The notes beneath the pieces are model-generated. The model saw nothing but the letters and a program-made list of their open reading frames with translations. It searched no databases and was not told where the DNA came from. Positions 9,335-20,859 of a stretch of DNA of 64,000 bases are shown in pieces. Location: assembly GCF_021603645.1 (NCBI RefSeq), contig NZ_BQHJ01000012.1, positions 1 to 64,000 of the forward strand. The letters run 5' to 3'. The number at the start of each line of letters is the position of its first letter. The stretch's first letter is position 1. The DNA is from Pseudomonas pseudonitroreducens. Lineage in GTDB: Bacteria > Pseudomonadota > Gammaproteobacteria > Pseudomonadales > Pseudomonadaceae. Made by a program: the position numbers and the translations under genes.

Positions 9335-10255
9335 ATGTCCATCCAGCGTCTTCCGCCGCTCAATGCCGTCCGCGCCTTCGAGGCCGCCGCACGCCTGGGC
9401 AGCTACGTCGCCGCCTCGAAAGACCTGCATGTGACGCAGCCGGCCATCGGCCGGCACGTCAAGCTGCTGGAGGACTGGCTGGGCGTGCAGCTGTTCGAGC
9501 GTACGCCGCGCGGGGTCAGCCTGACGCCTGCCGGGCAGCGCTACTACGCGAAGATATCCACAGCCCTGCAGCAGATCGCCGACGCCGGCCACGAACTGGC
9601 ACCGGGCGGCACCGCGCGCTGGCTGAAGATCATGGTGGTGCCGGCCTTCGCCAAGCGCTGGCTGATGCCGCGCCTGGAAACCCTGCGCCAGCAGCGCCCC
9701 GGCCTGAAGGTGGCGGTTGAACCCAACCCGACTTTCAGTGAAGTGGACGGTAAAAGCGCCGATCTGGGCATAGTCTACGGGCTTCCCGGCATCTATCCGC
9801 AGTGCCACAGCACCCTGGTGCGGCCGCTGGTTTTCCCGGTGTGTTCGCCCGCCTACCTCGAAGAGCACGGGCCATTGACCAGCGTGCACGACCTGGCGCG
9901 GCACAAGCTGATCCACGTCGACGACGGCGAGTGGTGGAACCTCTGGCTGTCCACCATCGGCCTCGACCTGCGGGTGAACTCCGACGTGCTCTACGTCAGC
10001 AACGACCACGCGCTGTCCATGGCCGAGGCCGGCCACGGTATCGCCCTGGCGAACCTGGTGCTGGTGAAGCACCAGCTGGCCGCTGGCACGCTGGTGCGGC
10101 CATTGCCCGAGGAGGTACCGCTGGAGAGCTATCAGCTGCTGCTGCCCACCGGCGCGGTAAGCGCCGACGTGGCCTGGTTCGAGGACTGGATTCGCGCGGC
10201 GCTGCAGGAGGAGTTCTCGCCACATGCCAACCACGAGACTGAGTCGACTGAATAG
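9335..10255 (+). CDS. LysR-family regulator, GcvA-like
   Basis: A 306-residue transcription regulator with an N-terminal winged helix-turn-helix (about 22-41, SYVAASKDLHVTQPAIGRHV) and a C-terminal effector-binding domain. It begins MSIQRLPPLNAVRAFEAAAR, as in the GcvA subgroup. GAGG precedes ATG 9335. It is divergent from the importer-amidase-malonate cluster and most likely controls it. The dyad and direct repeat between the two genes are candidate sites. The effector is unknown. Confidence 0.85.
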   Translation: MSIQRLPPLNAVRAFEAAARLGSYVAASKDLHVTQPAIGRHVKLLEDWLGVQLFERTPRGVSLTPAGQRYYAKISTALQQIADAGHELAPGGTARWLKIMVVPAFAKRWLMPRLETLRQQRPGLKVAVEPNPTFSEVDGKSADLGIVYGLPGIYPQCHSTLVRPLVFPVCSPAYLEEHGPLTSVHDLARHKLIHVDDGEWWNLWLSTIGLDLRVNSDVLYVSNDHALSMAEAGHGIALANLVLVKHQLAAGTLVRPLPEEVPLESYQLLLPTGAVSADVAWFEDWIRAALQEEFSPHANHETESTE

Positions 10256-10322
10256 CTAGGCGGAGTGCCGAAGACAGTGCGACTAGCACGGCGAGGCGCT
10301 CCAACGACGCTAAGCAGTTGAA

Positions 10323-11291
10323 TCAGCCTCGTGGGGCGTAGGCGAAGACATCCGCGCGCATTTGATGCGGGTCCATCCCCGCCGCCACCAGCGCATCCAG
10401 GGTGCCATAGACCATCGCCGGCGAGCCGCTGGCATAGACGCGCAAGCCGGACAGCTCGGCGAAATCCTCGCACACCGCCTCATGCAGCAGGCCGCAGCGC
10501 CCCTGCCAGCCGCACAGATCGCTGACGATCTTGTGCAGGTGCAGGTTGGGCACGCCCTGCCACTCGTCCCAGTGCGCCAGCTCGTAGAAATCCTCCGGAC
10601 GACGCACGCCCCAGTACAGGTGCACCGGGTGGGCGAAGCCAGTGGCGCGACAGAACTCGATCAGGCTGTGCATCTGCGCCATGCCGGTGCCGGCGGCGAT
10701 CAGCACCAGCGGGCCGTCCGGCAGGTCGGCCAGGTGCGCGTCGCCGAAGGGCATCTGTATGCGGGCGAAACGGTCGCGCTGGAGTTGCGCCAACAGGTCG
10801 ATGGCGCTGTTCTCACGGGCCAGGATGTGCAGTTCCAGGTCACGCCCTTCCTGCGGCGCGGAGGCGAGGGAGAAGGCCGCCGGGTCGCTGCCTTCGCGCT
10901 CGATCAACACGTACTGCCCGGCGTGGTAGCGCGGCGGCTTGCCGGCTGGAGCACGCAGACGCACGCGCCAGACGTCACCACCGACCGGCTCGCAGAGCGT
11001 CAGTTGGCAGGACAACGCACGCACTGGCAGCTCGCCGGGGGCCAGCACGCCGTCCCAGTGCAGCACACAGTCTTCCAGCGGTTCGGCCAGGCAGGTGAAG
11101 AGCTCGCCGTGGTCGCGCACCTCGCCATCCTGGCGCACACGGCCTTCCACCAGCAGCGCCGCGCAGATATGGCAGTTGCCGTTGCGGCAGCTCTGCGGGC
11201 ACTCGTAGCCCAGGCGCCGCGCACCGTCGAGGATACGTTCCCCGGGGCGCAGCTCGAGCTGGGCGCCGGAGGGTTGCAAGGTCACTTTCAA
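10323..11291 (-). CDS. 2Fe-2S ferredoxin / FAD-NAD(P)H oxidoreductase
   Basis: A 322-residue soluble reductase. The N-terminal plant-type ferredoxin domain has Cys35, Cys40, Cys43 and Cys67 as likely 2Fe-2S ligands, followed by FAD-binding (RYHAGQYVLIE near 125-140; AFSLAS) and NAD(P)-binding (VLIAAGTGMAQMHSLIE) parts. It resembles CDP-6-deoxy-glucoseen reductase-like proteins, a common database name, but no deoxysugar genes are nearby. It lies downstream of ubiD, so a role as electron donor in ubiquinone or aromatic metabolism is possible but inferred. The likely start is TTG at 11291; a GTG two codons later is an alternative. No strong ribosome site is seen. Confidence 0.8.
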   Translation of the reverse strand: MKVTLQPSGAQLELRPGERILDGARRLGYECPQSCRNGNCHICAALLVEGRVRQDGEVRDHGELFTCLAEPLEDCVLHWDGVLAPGELPVRALSCQLTLCEPVGGDVWRVRLRAPAGKPPRYHAGQYVLIEREGSDPAAFSLASAPQEGRDLELHILARENSAIDLLAQLQRDRFARIQMPFGDAHLADLPDGPLVLIAAGTGMAQMHSLIEFCRATGFAHPVHLYWGVRRPEDFYELAHWDEWQGVPNLHLHKIVSDLCGWQGRCGLLHEAVCEDFAELSGLRVYASGSPAMVYGTLDALVAAGMDPHQMRADVFAYAPRG

Positions 11292-11314
11292 GCGTCGTTC
11301 TCGTTCTTTTAGTT

Positions 11315-11396
11315 GTAGGAGCGAGCTTGCTCGCGAACGATTCCCGCAGCGGAGAAAGGTTCGCGAGCAAGGACTAGGCGTCCCCCTCGGTCCTAC
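11315..11396. repeat. REP pair with insert-bearing second copy
   Basis: 11315-11338 is a complete GTAGGAGCGAGCTTGCTCGCGAAC unit. The opposite-facing copy at 11359-11396 is interrupted after GCGAGCAA by GGACTAGGCGTCCCCC (11371-11386) and then resumes with the CTC(C/G)TCCTAC-like end. It separates ubiD from the ferredoxin-reductase gene. Confidence 0.75.
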
Positions 11397-11411
11397 AGGC
11401 GGGCGGCCACA

Positions 11412-12878
11412 TCAATCGATGCCCAGGCTCGCCCAGATTTCATCGACCCGACGCGTTACCGCCGGGTCCTTCTCGATCACCCGACCCCACTCGCGGCTGG
11501 TCTCGCCCGGCCACTTGTGGGTGGCGTCCAGGCCCATCTTCGAGCCGAGGCCGGAGATCGGCGAGGCGAAGTCCAGGTAGTCGATCGGCGTGTTATCGAT
11601 CATCACCGTGTCGCGCTTGGGGTCCATGCGCGTGGTGATGGCCCAGATCACGTCGTTCCAGTCGCGGGCATTGATGTCGTCATCGGTGACGATAACGAAC
11701 TTGGTGTACATGAACTGTCGCAGGAACGACCAGACGCCGAGCATCACGCGCTTGGCGTGGCCGGGGTACTGCTTCTTCATGGTCACCACCGCCATGCGGT
11801 AGGAGCAGCCTTCGGGCGGCAGGTAGAAGTCGGTGATCTCGGGGAACTGCTTCTGCAGGATCGGCACGAAGACTTCGTTCAGCGCCACGCCGAGGATCGC
11901 CGGCTCATCCGGCGGGCGGCCGGTGTAGGTGCTGTGGTAGATCGGTTTCTGCCGGCGGGTGATGCGCTCGACGGTGAACACCGGGAAGCGGTCCACCTCG
12001 TTGTAGTAGCCGGTGTGGTCGCCATACGGGCCTTCATCGGCCATCTCGCCGGGGTGAATCACCCCTTCGAGAACGATTTCGGCACTGGCCGGCACCTGCA
12101 GGTCATTGCCGATGCACTTGACCAGCTCGGTCTTGTGCCCGCGCAGGAGGCCGGCGAAGGCGTATTCGGAGAGATTGTCTGGCACCGGGGTCACGGCGCC
12201 GAGGATGGTCGCCGGGTCCGCGCCGAGGGCCACGGCCACCGGATAAGGCTGGCCGGGATGCTTCTGGCACCACTCGCGGAAGTCCAGAGCGCCGCCACGG
12301 TGGCTGAGCCAGCGCATGATGACCTTGTTGCGGCCAATCACCTGCTGGCGGTAGATGCCCAGGTTCTGCCGCTCCTTGTTCGGCCCGCGGGTGACCGTCA
12401 GGCCCCAGGTGATCAGCGGCGCGACGTCGCCGGGCCAGCAGGTCTGCACCGGCAGCTTCGACAGGTCAACGTCGTCGCCCTCCTCGATCACTTCCTGGCA
12501 CGGCGCGTCCTTGAGGACCTTGGGCGCCATGTTGATGACCTTCTTGAAGATCGGCAGCTTGGACCAGGCGTCCCTCAGCCCCTTGGGCGGCTCCGGCTCC
12601 TTGAGGAAGGCCAGCAGCTTGCCGATTTCGCGCAGCTCGGAGACGTCCTCGGCACCCATGCCCAGGGCCACGCGCTCGGGCGTGCCGAACAGGTTGCCGA
12701 GCACGGGCATGTCGTAGCCGGTGGGCTTTTCGAACAGCAGGGCCGGGCCCTTGGCGCGCAGGGTGCGGTCGCACACCTCGGTCATTTCCAGCACCGGGGA
12801 TACCGGCGCCTGGATGCGCTTGAGCTGTCCGCGCTGCTCCAGGGCAGCGATGAACTCGCGCAGGTCGCGATACTGCAT
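11412..12878 (-). CDS. ubiD: 4-hydroxy-3-polyprenylbenzoate decarboxylase
   Basis: A 488-residue UbiD-family enzyme that uses prenylated FMN (made by UbiX) to decarboxylate the polyprenylated ring in ubiquinone synthesis. The length matches E. coli and Pseudomonas UbiD. The conserved stretch [20 protein letters not shown] carries acidic residues of the active site, and [18 protein letters not shown] belongs to the cofactor-binding region. It lies downstream of rho in the same direction, but a terminator-like hairpin lies between them, so it probably has its own promoter. This position is typical of Pseudomonas. Confidence 0.94.
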   Translation of the reverse strand: MQYRDLREFIAALEQRGQLKRIQAPVSPVLEMTEVCDRTLRAKGPALLFEKPTGYDMPVLGNLFGTPERVALGMGAEDVSELREIGKLLAFLKEPEPPKGLRDAWSKLPIFKKVINMAPKVLKDAPCQEVIEEGDDVDLSKLPVQTCWPGDVAPLITWGLTVTRGPNKERQNLGIYRQQVIGRNKVIMRWLSHRGGALDFREWCQKHPGQPYPVAVALGADPATILGAVTPVPDNLSEYAFAGLLRGHKTELVKCIGNDLQVPASAEIVLEGVIHPGEMADEGPYGDHTGYYNEVDRFPVFTVERITRRQKPIYHSTYTGRPPDEPAILGVALNEVFVPILQKQFPEITDFYLPPEGCSYRMAVVTMKKQYPGHAKRVMLGVWSFLRQFMYTKFVIVTDDDINARDWNDVIWAITTRMDPKRDTVMIDNTPIDYLDFASPISGLGSKMGLDATHKWPGETSREWGRVIEKDPAVTRRVDEIWASLGID

Positions 12879-12943
12879 GAGGGTCTCGATGGCGGCAGGA
12901 TGATGCGACAGTCTACCGCCTATCAGCGCCCGGCAGAAACACG

Positions 12944-12965
12944 AAGGCCGGGTTTCCCCGGCCTT
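12944..12965 (-). terminator. Hairpin between rho and ubiD
   Basis: Stem AAGGCCGGG / CCCGGCCTT with a GAAA-type tetraloop on the minus strand, followed by a weak T-containing tract. It probably ends the rho transcript. Confidence 0.55.
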
Positions 12966-12986
12966 GTGGCACTACTGATGCGCGTA

Positions 12987-13099
12987 GAGTCGCTGACAAA
13001 TCTGAGCGAAGCGGTTCTGGCTAGACGCCTGGCCTCAGACAGTACTTCGCGTACGGCAGAGGCCAGGCAACGAAGCCAGAACAGATTTGCCGGCGACTC
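12987..13099. repeat. Long interrupted hairpin abutting the rho stop codon
   Basis: Left-arm blocks GAGTCGC (12987-12993), AAATCT (12998-13003), GTTCTGGCT (13014-13022) and GCCTGGCCTC (13027-13036) pair in order with right-arm blocks GAGGCCAGGC (13059-13068), AGCCAGAAC (13074-13082), AGATTT (13083-13088) and GCGACTC (13093-13099). The apex adds GTAC-N5-GTAC. The left arm has an extra GAGCGAAGC bulge. The hairpin begins one base past the rho stop. Confidence 0.75.
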
Positions 13100-14362
<1,263 letters not shown>

Positions 14363-14556
14363 AGAAGGGACGTAAATACGCTGAAAGGGGAAAAGGGAAC
14401 AAGCGTGATGCTTGAAGAGCCGCGCCGTAGATGACGGACAGGATCGCTTGGAATTCGAATGGGAAGTGCGTCGGCGACGGCTTGCAGGGGACAACGAAAA
14501 ACTCGTTGTGGCCCGAATTTAACACCCGAGTTTCAGAGCGTCTAGGGGCAGAAAGA

Positions 14557-14588
14557 AAAAAGCCCCGCAAATCTGCGGGGCTTTTCGG
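14557..14588 (-). terminator. trxA intrinsic terminator
   Basis: Stem AAAAGCCCCGCAGA / TCTGCGGGGCTTTT followed by a T run on the minus strand, just after the trxA stop. Confidence 0.85.
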
Positions 14589-14599
14589 ACTTCATCGAC

Positions 14600-14926
14600 T
14601 CAGATGTTGCTGTCGAGGAAGGCAGCCAGCTGCGACTTGGACAGTGCGCCGACCTTGGTAGCTTCGACGTTGCCGCCCTTGAACAGCATCAGGGTCGGAA
14701 TGCCGCGCACGCCATACTTCGGCGGGGTGTCCTGGTTCTCGTCGATATTCAGCTTGCAGACTTTCAGCTTGCCCTGATAGTCCTTGGCGATCTCGTCGAG
14801 TACCGGGGCGATCATCTTGCACGGACCGCACCATTCGGCCCAGTAGTCGACCAGCACGGGACCGTCGGACTTCAGTACGTCCTGCTCGAAGCTGGCATCG
14901 GTAACATTGACGATATGTTCGCTCAT
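14600..14926 (-). CDS. trxA: Thioredoxin 1
   Basis: A 108-residue cytoplasmic thioredoxin that reduces protein disulfides with electrons from thioredoxin reductase. It has the active site WCGPC with Cys33 and Cys36 (as usual), the buried Asp in the VDYWAEW strand, and cis-Pro77 in GIPTL. GGAGA lies upstream of ATG 14926. It is divergent from ppx and followed by its own strong terminator before rho. The trxA-rho order is the usual gammaproteobacterial one. Confidence 0.97.
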   Translation of the reverse strand: MSEHIVNVTDASFEQDVLKSDGPVLVDYWAEWCGPCKMIAPVLDEIAKDYQGKLKVCKLNIDENQDTPPKYGVRGIPTLMLFKGGNVEATKVGALSKSQLAAFLDSNI

Positions 14927-15116
14927 GTATTCTCTCCGTCAATCGGATGCGAAAAAGTGTCCGCCATCATATCCCGCCTCGGCCCACACCGAAAGGCGCA
15001 GCCGATTGAGTGTATCTATCGCTGCCGCGGTGACTTCTGATCGGTGACAACCCCTTCATTGGCACTACCTGCCTAAAATGGCAGGATGTCTTCCGTATTT
15101 ACCCGGACCTCTCCCT

Positions 15117-16619
15117 ATGCCCCATACCCCTGCCAAGACCTTCCCGATGATCGCAGCCATTGACCTTGGCTCGAACAGTTTCCACATGGTTTTGGCGAAG
15201 GCCGATCACGGCGAGATCCGCATCCTCGAGCGATTGGGCGAGAAGGTCCAGCTGGCGGCGGGCATCGGCGAAGACCGCATGCTCACCGAAGAGGCGATGC
15301 AGCGCGGCTACGACTGCCTGAAGCAATTCGCCCAGTTCATCAACGGCATGCCGCCGGGTTCGGTTCGCGTGGTGGGCACCAACGCCCTGCGCGAAGCGCG
15401 TAACCGCGGCGAGTTCATCCGCGTCGCCGACCAGATTCTCGGCCACCCGGTGGAAGTCATCTCCGGCCGCGAAGAAGCGCGCCTGATCTACCTGGGCGTC
15501 TCCCACACGCTGCCGGACAATCCGGGCAAGCGCCTGGTGGTCGATATCGGCGGCGGCAGCACCGAGTTCATCATCGGCCAGCAGTTCGAATCGCAGCTGC
15601 GTGAGAGCCTGCAGATGGGCTGCGTGAGCTTCACCCAGCGCTACTTCAAGGACGGCAAGATCACCCCGGCACGCTACGCCCAGGCCTACACCTCGGCGCG
15701 CCTGGAGCTGATGAGCATCGAGAACAGCCTGCGCCGCCTGGGCTGGGACGAGGCGGTCGGCGCCTCGGGCACCATCCGCGCGATCTGCCTGGCAATCCAG
15801 GCCGGTGGTCATGGCAACGGCGAGATCAACCCCGATGGCCTGGCCTGGCTCAAGCGCAAGATGTTCAAGCTGGGCGAGGTCGAGAAGCTCGACATCGACG
15901 GCATCAAGCCGGACCGCCGGCCGATCTTCCCGGCCGGCATGGCGATCCTCGAGGCACTGTTCGACGCCCTCGAACTGACCCGCATGACCCACTCCGAGGG
16001 CGCCCTGCGCGAAGGCGTGCTCTACGACCTGCTGGGCCGCCACCACCACGAGGACGTCCGCGAGCGCACTATCGGCGCGCTCATGGAGCGCTACCACGTC
16101 GACCCGGAACAGGCCGCGCGCGTCGAAGCCAAGGCACTGGAGTCGCTGGATCAGGTCGCCAAGGCCTGGGAACTGACCGACGAAGGCCACCGCGAACTGC
16201 TGATGTGGGCCGCGCGGGTGCACGAACTGGGCCTGGACATCGCCCACTATCACTACCACAAGCACGGCGCCTACCTGCTGGAGCACTCGGACCTGGCCGG
16301 CTTCTCGCGCCTGGACCAACTGACCCTGGCACTGCTGGTGCGTGGCCACCGCCGCAACATCCCGGTGGACAAGTTCAACGAACTGGGCGATGAGGGCGAC
16401 AAGCTGATCCGCCTGTGCGTCGTGCTGCGCTTCGCCATCCTCTTCCACCACATCCGTGGCACCCAGGAAATGCCGGCGGTCGCCCTGAAGGCTTCCGGCA
16501 AATCGCTGGACGTGCGCTTCCCGGACGGCTGGCTGGCGGCCAACCCGTTGACCCAGGCGGACTTCGAGCAGGAAGCGGAATGGCTCAAGCGCGTGGGTTA
16601 TTCGCTCAGCGTGAGCTGA
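15117..16619 (+). CDS. ppx: Exopolyphosphatase
   Basis: A 500-residue Ppx/GppA phosphatase that removes phosphate from the ends of polyphosphate. The ASKHA-type ATPase fold shows [11 protein letters not shown] near the N terminus and DIGGGSTEF (phosphate loop). The C-terminal HD-like helical domain includes [19 protein letters not shown]. The start is uncertain: ATG 15078 is in frame and upstream but lies beside a CTGCC-TAAAAT-GGCAG hairpin and lacks a ribosome site, and ATG 15147 is a shorter option. I chose 15117 because [18 protein letters not shown] is the usual kind of N terminus. Its end faces ppk, so the genes for making and degrading polyphosphate converge. Confidence 0.93.
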   Translation: MPHTPAKTFPMIAAIDLGSNSFHMVLAKADHGEIRILERLGEKVQLAAGIGEDRMLTEEAMQRGYDCLKQFAQFINGMPPGSVRVVGTNALREARNRGEFIRVADQILGHPVEVISGREEARLIYLGVSHTLPDNPGKRLVVDIGGGSTEFIIGQQFESQLRESLQMGCVSFTQRYFKDGKITPARYAQAYTSARLELMSIENSLRRLGWDEAVGASGTIRAICLAIQAGGHGNGEINPDGLAWLKRKMFKLGEVEKLDIDGIKPDRRPIFPAGMAILEALFDALELTRMTHSEGALREGVLYDLLGRHHHEDVRERTIGALMERYHVDPEQAARVEAKALESLDQVAKAWELTDEGHRELLMWAARVHELGLDIAHYHYHKHGAYLLEHSDLAGFSRLDQLTLALLVRGHRRNIPVDKFNELGDEGDKLIRLCVVLRFAILFHHIRGTQEMPAVALKASGKSLDVRFPDGWLAANPLTQADFEQEAEWLKRVGYSLSVS

Positions 16620-16636
16620 TCGCACCCGCAAAAGAC

Positions 16637-16669
16637 AACGGCCCCGGCGCGCAAACGCCGGGGCCTTTT
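16637..16669 (+). terminator. ppx terminator
   Basis: Stem GGCCCCGGCG / CGCCGGGGCC followed by TTTTG. Confidence 0.8.
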
Positions 16670-16702
16670 GATTTCCAGCCCACGCCAGTGCTTTCACACC
16701 GC

Positions 16703-16725
16703 GTAGGAGCGGACTCCGTCCGCGA
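16703..16725. repeat. REP-like repeat, GCGGACGGAGTCCGC family
   Basis: A single copy of the GTAGGAGCGGACTCCGTCC-type unit between the convergent ppx and ppk terminators. Confidence 0.7.
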
Positions 16726-16760
16726 TCGCCCACTGCCGGCAGCACAATGTCCGGACGCGC

Positions 16761-16791
16761 AAAAAAAAAGCCCTGCCGAGGCAGGGCTTTC
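16761..16791 (-). terminator. ppk terminator
   Basis: Minus-strand stem AAGCCCTGCC / GGCAGGGCTT followed by a run of about nine T. Confidence 0.9.
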
Positions 16792-16807
16792 GATGTCGCC
16801 AGCCGGA

Positions 16808-19012
16808 TCAGCGTACGTTGATCACCGGCGTGCACAGGCGTTCCAGCAGGGTCGCCTGGGCGTTGCGTGGGTTCTGGTTGCCGCTGGGGCTCTGGCGCAC
16901 GTAGCTGCCATCGGACTGCAGCACCCAGGCCTGGGTGTTGTCGGTCAGGTACGACTCCAGCTCCTTCTTGACGCGCAGCACGAGCTTCTTGCCTTCCACC
17001 GGGAAGCAGGTCTCCACGCGCATGTCGAGGTTGCGCTCCATCCAGTCGGCGCTGGAGAGATAGAGCTTCTCCTCGCCGCCGTTGAGGAAGTAGTAGATTC
17101 GGCTGTGCTCGAGGAAGCGGCCGATGATCGAGCGCACCTGGATGTTGTGCGACACGCCCGGCACGCCCGGACGCAGGCAGCACATGCCCCGCACTACCAG
17201 GTCGATCTTCACGCCGGCCTGGCTGGCCTTGTACAGCGCGCGGATGACCTTGGCGTCGGTCAGCGAGTTGACCTTGGCCATGATGTGCGCCGGCTTGCCC
17301 TCGGCGGCCTGGGCAGCCTCGCGGTTGATCATCTCCAGCAGGTTCTTCTTCAGGGTGAAGGGCGCGTGCAGGAGCTTCTTCATGCGCAGGGTCTTGCCCA
17401 TGCCGATCAGTTGGTTGAACAGCTTGTGCAGGTCCTCGCAGAGCGCCACGTCGGCGGTCAGCAGGCTGTAGTCGGTGTACAGGCGGGCGTTGCCGGCGTG
17501 GTAGTTGCCGGTGCCCAGGTGCGCGTAACGGCGCAGCTCGCCGTCCTCGCGGCGGAGGATCAGCATCATCTTGGCGTGGGTCTTGAAGCCGACCACACCG
17601 TAGATCACCACTGCGCCGGCCTGCTGCAGGCGGCTGGCCAGCTGCAGGTTGGATTCCTCGTCGAAGCGCGCCCGCAGTTCGATCACCACGGTGACTTCCT
17701 TGCCGTTGCGCGCGGCTTCCACCAGCGCGTCGACGATCTCGGAGTTGGCGCCGGAGCGGTACAGCGTCTGCTTGATCGCCAGCACGCTGGGGTCCTTGGC
17801 GGCCTGGCGGAGCAGGTCGACCACCGGGGTGAAGGATTCGAACGGGTGCATCAGCAACACGTCGAGCTTGCCCAGGACGTTGAACAGGTTTTCCTTCTTC
17901 TGCAGCAGCTTGGGGATCGTCGGGGTGAACGGCGGCGACTGCAATTCCGGATGGCTGGCCAGGCCGGTGACGCTGAACAGGCGGGTCAGGTTGACCGGTC
18001 CGCTGACGCGGTACAGCTCGGTCTCGGACAGGCCGAACTGCTTGAGCAGGTAATTGGACAGGGGCACCGGGCAGGTATCCACCACCTCCAGGCGCACGGC
18101 GTCGCCGTAGCGCCGCGAGAACAGCTCGCCACGCAGCGCGCGCGCCAGGTCTTCGACGTCCTCGGCGTCCACCGAGAGGTCGGCGTTACGGGTCAGACGG
18201 AACTGGTAGCAGCCTTTCACCTTCATGCCGTGGAACAGGTCATCGGCGTGGGCGTGGATCATCGACGAGAGGAACACGTAGTTGTCGCCGGGGCCGGCAA
18301 CTTCCTCCGGCAGGCGGATGATCCGCGGCAGCGAGCGCGGTGCCGGAATGATCGCCAGACCGGAGTCGCGACCGAAGGCGTCCAGGCCTTCGAGCTCGAC
18401 CATGAAGTTCAGGCTCTTGTTCACCAGCAACGGGAACGGGTGCGTCGGGTCGAGGCCGATTGGGGTGACGATGGGCGCAATCTCGTCGCGGAAGAAGCGA
18501 CGGACCCAGGCCTTGATCTTCGGCGTCCAGTAGCGACGGCGGATGAAGCGGATGTCGTGCTTGGCCAGTTCCGGCAACAGGATGTCGTTGAGGATGCTGT
18601 ACTGGCGGGCAACCTGCTCGTGCACCTGCTCGCTGATGCGCGCCAGCGCCTGGTGCGGCAGCAGGCCATCGGCGCCGGCCTGTTCGCGGGCGAAGGTGAT
18701 CTGCTTCTTCAGGCCGGCGACGCGAATCTCGAAGAATTCGTCGAGGTTGCTGGAGAAGATCAGCAGGAACTTCAGGCGCTCCAGCAGCGGATAGGACTCA
18801 TCCAGCGCCTGCTCGAGCACGCGGATGTTGAACTGCAGCTGCGAGAGCTCGCGATGAATGTAGAGGGCACTGTCGTCGACGTTGATCGCCGGCACCGCAG
18901 GTTCGACAGGCGGTGGCGTCGTCTCGACGGCCTCCGCCACGACGACTTCGGTGATTTCAGCAGTGGTGTCAGCTTCGATAACTTCGGTTTCGCTAATGCC
19001 TTCGGTATTCAT
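16808..19012 (-). CDS. ppk: Polyphosphate kinase 1
   Basis: A 734-residue PPK1 that polymerises the gamma phosphate of ATP into polyphosphate. Family catalytic histidines are visible as His479 in GFKTHAKM (the phosphorylated one by analogy with E. coli His435) and His498 in AHLGTGNYH; their 19-residue spacing equals that of E. coli. The first ~45 residues form an acidic, Glu/Val/Pro-rich tail absent from E. coli PPK. The start at ATG 19012 (MNTEG) has a GAGACGAG upstream; an ATG 12 bases earlier is a weaker alternative. It lies 20 bp behind hemB, so cotranscription with hemB is likely. Confidence 0.96.
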   Translation of the reverse strand: MNTEGISETEVIEADTTAEITEVVVAEAVETTPPPVEPAVPAINVDDSALYIHRELSQLQFNIRVLEQALDESYPLLERLKFLLIFSSNLDEFFEIRVAGLKKQITFAREQAGADGLLPHQALARISEQVHEQVARQYSILNDILLPELAKHDIRFIRRRYWTPKIKAWVRRFFRDEIAPIVTPIGLDPTHPFPLLVNKSLNFMVELEGLDAFGRDSGLAIIPAPRSLPRIIRLPEEVAGPGDNYVFLSSMIHAHADDLFHGMKVKGCYQFRLTRNADLSVDAEDVEDLARALRGELFSRRYGDAVRLEVVDTCPVPLSNYLLKQFGLSETELYRVSGPVNLTRLFSVTGLASHPELQSPPFTPTIPKLLQKKENLFNVLGKLDVLLMHPFESFTPVVDLLRQAAKDPSVLAIKQTLYRSGANSEIVDALVEAARNGKEVTVVIELRARFDEESNLQLASRLQQAGAVVIYGVVGFKTHAKMMLILRREDGELRRYAHLGTGNYHAGNARLYTDYSLLTADVALCEDLHKLFNQLIGMGKTLRMKKLLHAPFTLKKNLLEMINREAAQAAEGKPAHIMAKVNSLTDAKVIRALYKASQAGVKIDLVVRGMCCLRPGVPGVSHNIQVRSIIGRFLEHSRIYYFLNGGEEKLYLSSADWMERNLDMRVETCFPVEGKKLVLRVKKELESYLTDNTQAWVLQSDGSYVRQSPSGNQNPRNAQATLLERLCTPVINVR

Positions 19013-19032
19013 CGCTCGTCTCATCGACGGGG

Positions 19033-20133
<1,101 letters not shown>

Positions 20134-20288
20134 CAGTGACCCTTGGTCGCGGCATCCTGCCGCAGCGGCAACCCGCCGCTCTGCACCGGTACAGACTTGT
20201 TCCAGGTCAGTTGCGCAGACCGAGGTGCCTTCCCTGCGGGCGACAACCGGGTTAGGCTTCGCGTTCATTTCGCTGCGTTGCCTCGATA

Positions 20289-20846
20289 ATGCTCCAACAA
20301 TTCCTGCAGGATTTCGGCTACTTCGCGCTGTTTCTCGGCACGTTCTTCGAGGGTGAGACCATTCTGGTCCTGGCCGGCTTCCTGGCATTCCGCGGCTACA
20401 TGCAGCTGGAGTACGTCATCGCGGTGGCGTTCTTCGGCAGTTATGCGGGCGACCAGCTCTGGTATTTCCTCGGTCGTCGCCATGGCCGCAAGCTGCTGGC
20501 GCGCAAGCCACGCTGGCAGAAGATGGGCGACAAGGCGCTGGAGCACGTGCGCAAGCATCCCGACCTGTGGGTGCTGAGCTTCCGCTTCGTCTACGGCCTG
20601 CGCACCGTGATGCCGGTGGCCATCGGCCTGTCCGGCTACCCGCCGGCGCGCTACCTGCTGCTCAACGGTATCGGCGCCATCGTCTGGGCCACGGTGCTGG
20701 GCAGCGCCGCCTTCTACTTCGGCAGCGTGCTCGAAGGTGTACTGGGCAATATCAAGAAGTACGAACTCATGGTCCTTGGCGGTCTCGTGGTGATCGGCTT
20801 GCTGTTCTGGCTGCGCCGCCGCTACAAGGCCAGCAAGTCCGAGTAA
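20289..20846 (+). CDS. DedA-family membrane protein
   Basis: A 185-residue inner-membrane protein of the DedA/VTT family, thought to help flip or transport undecaprenyl phosphate or phospholipids. It has the typical re-entrant N terminus with FxGE-like GTFFEGETILVLAGFLA (17-33), then GSYAGDQLWYFLGRRHG (50-66), and FRFVYGLRTVMPVAIGLS (about 98-115) with the conserved Arg. About four membrane segments. The ribosome site is poor. It converges on the next gene with a 13-bp gap. Confidence 0.85.
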   Translation: MLQQFLQDFGYFALFLGTFFEGETILVLAGFLAFRGYMQLEYVIAVAFFGSYAGDQLWYFLGRRHGRKLLARKPRWQKMGDKALEHVRKHPDLWVLSFRFVYGLRTVMPVAIGLSGYPPARYLLLNGIGAIVWATVLGSAAFYFGSVLEGVLGNIKKYELMVLGGLVVIGLLFWLRRRYKASKSE

Positions 20847-20859
20847 TCACGCCGACTGA

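Noticed and set aside
10323-11291. CDP-deoxysugar (ascarylose) reductase
   Set aside because: The domain layout fits, but no deoxysugar genes are adjacent and the name is a generic transfer; only the ferredoxin-reductase family is called.
15099-17183. 694-codon frame antisense to ppx
   Set aside because: Shadow of ppx and of the start of the ppk region; low-complexity composition and no motif.
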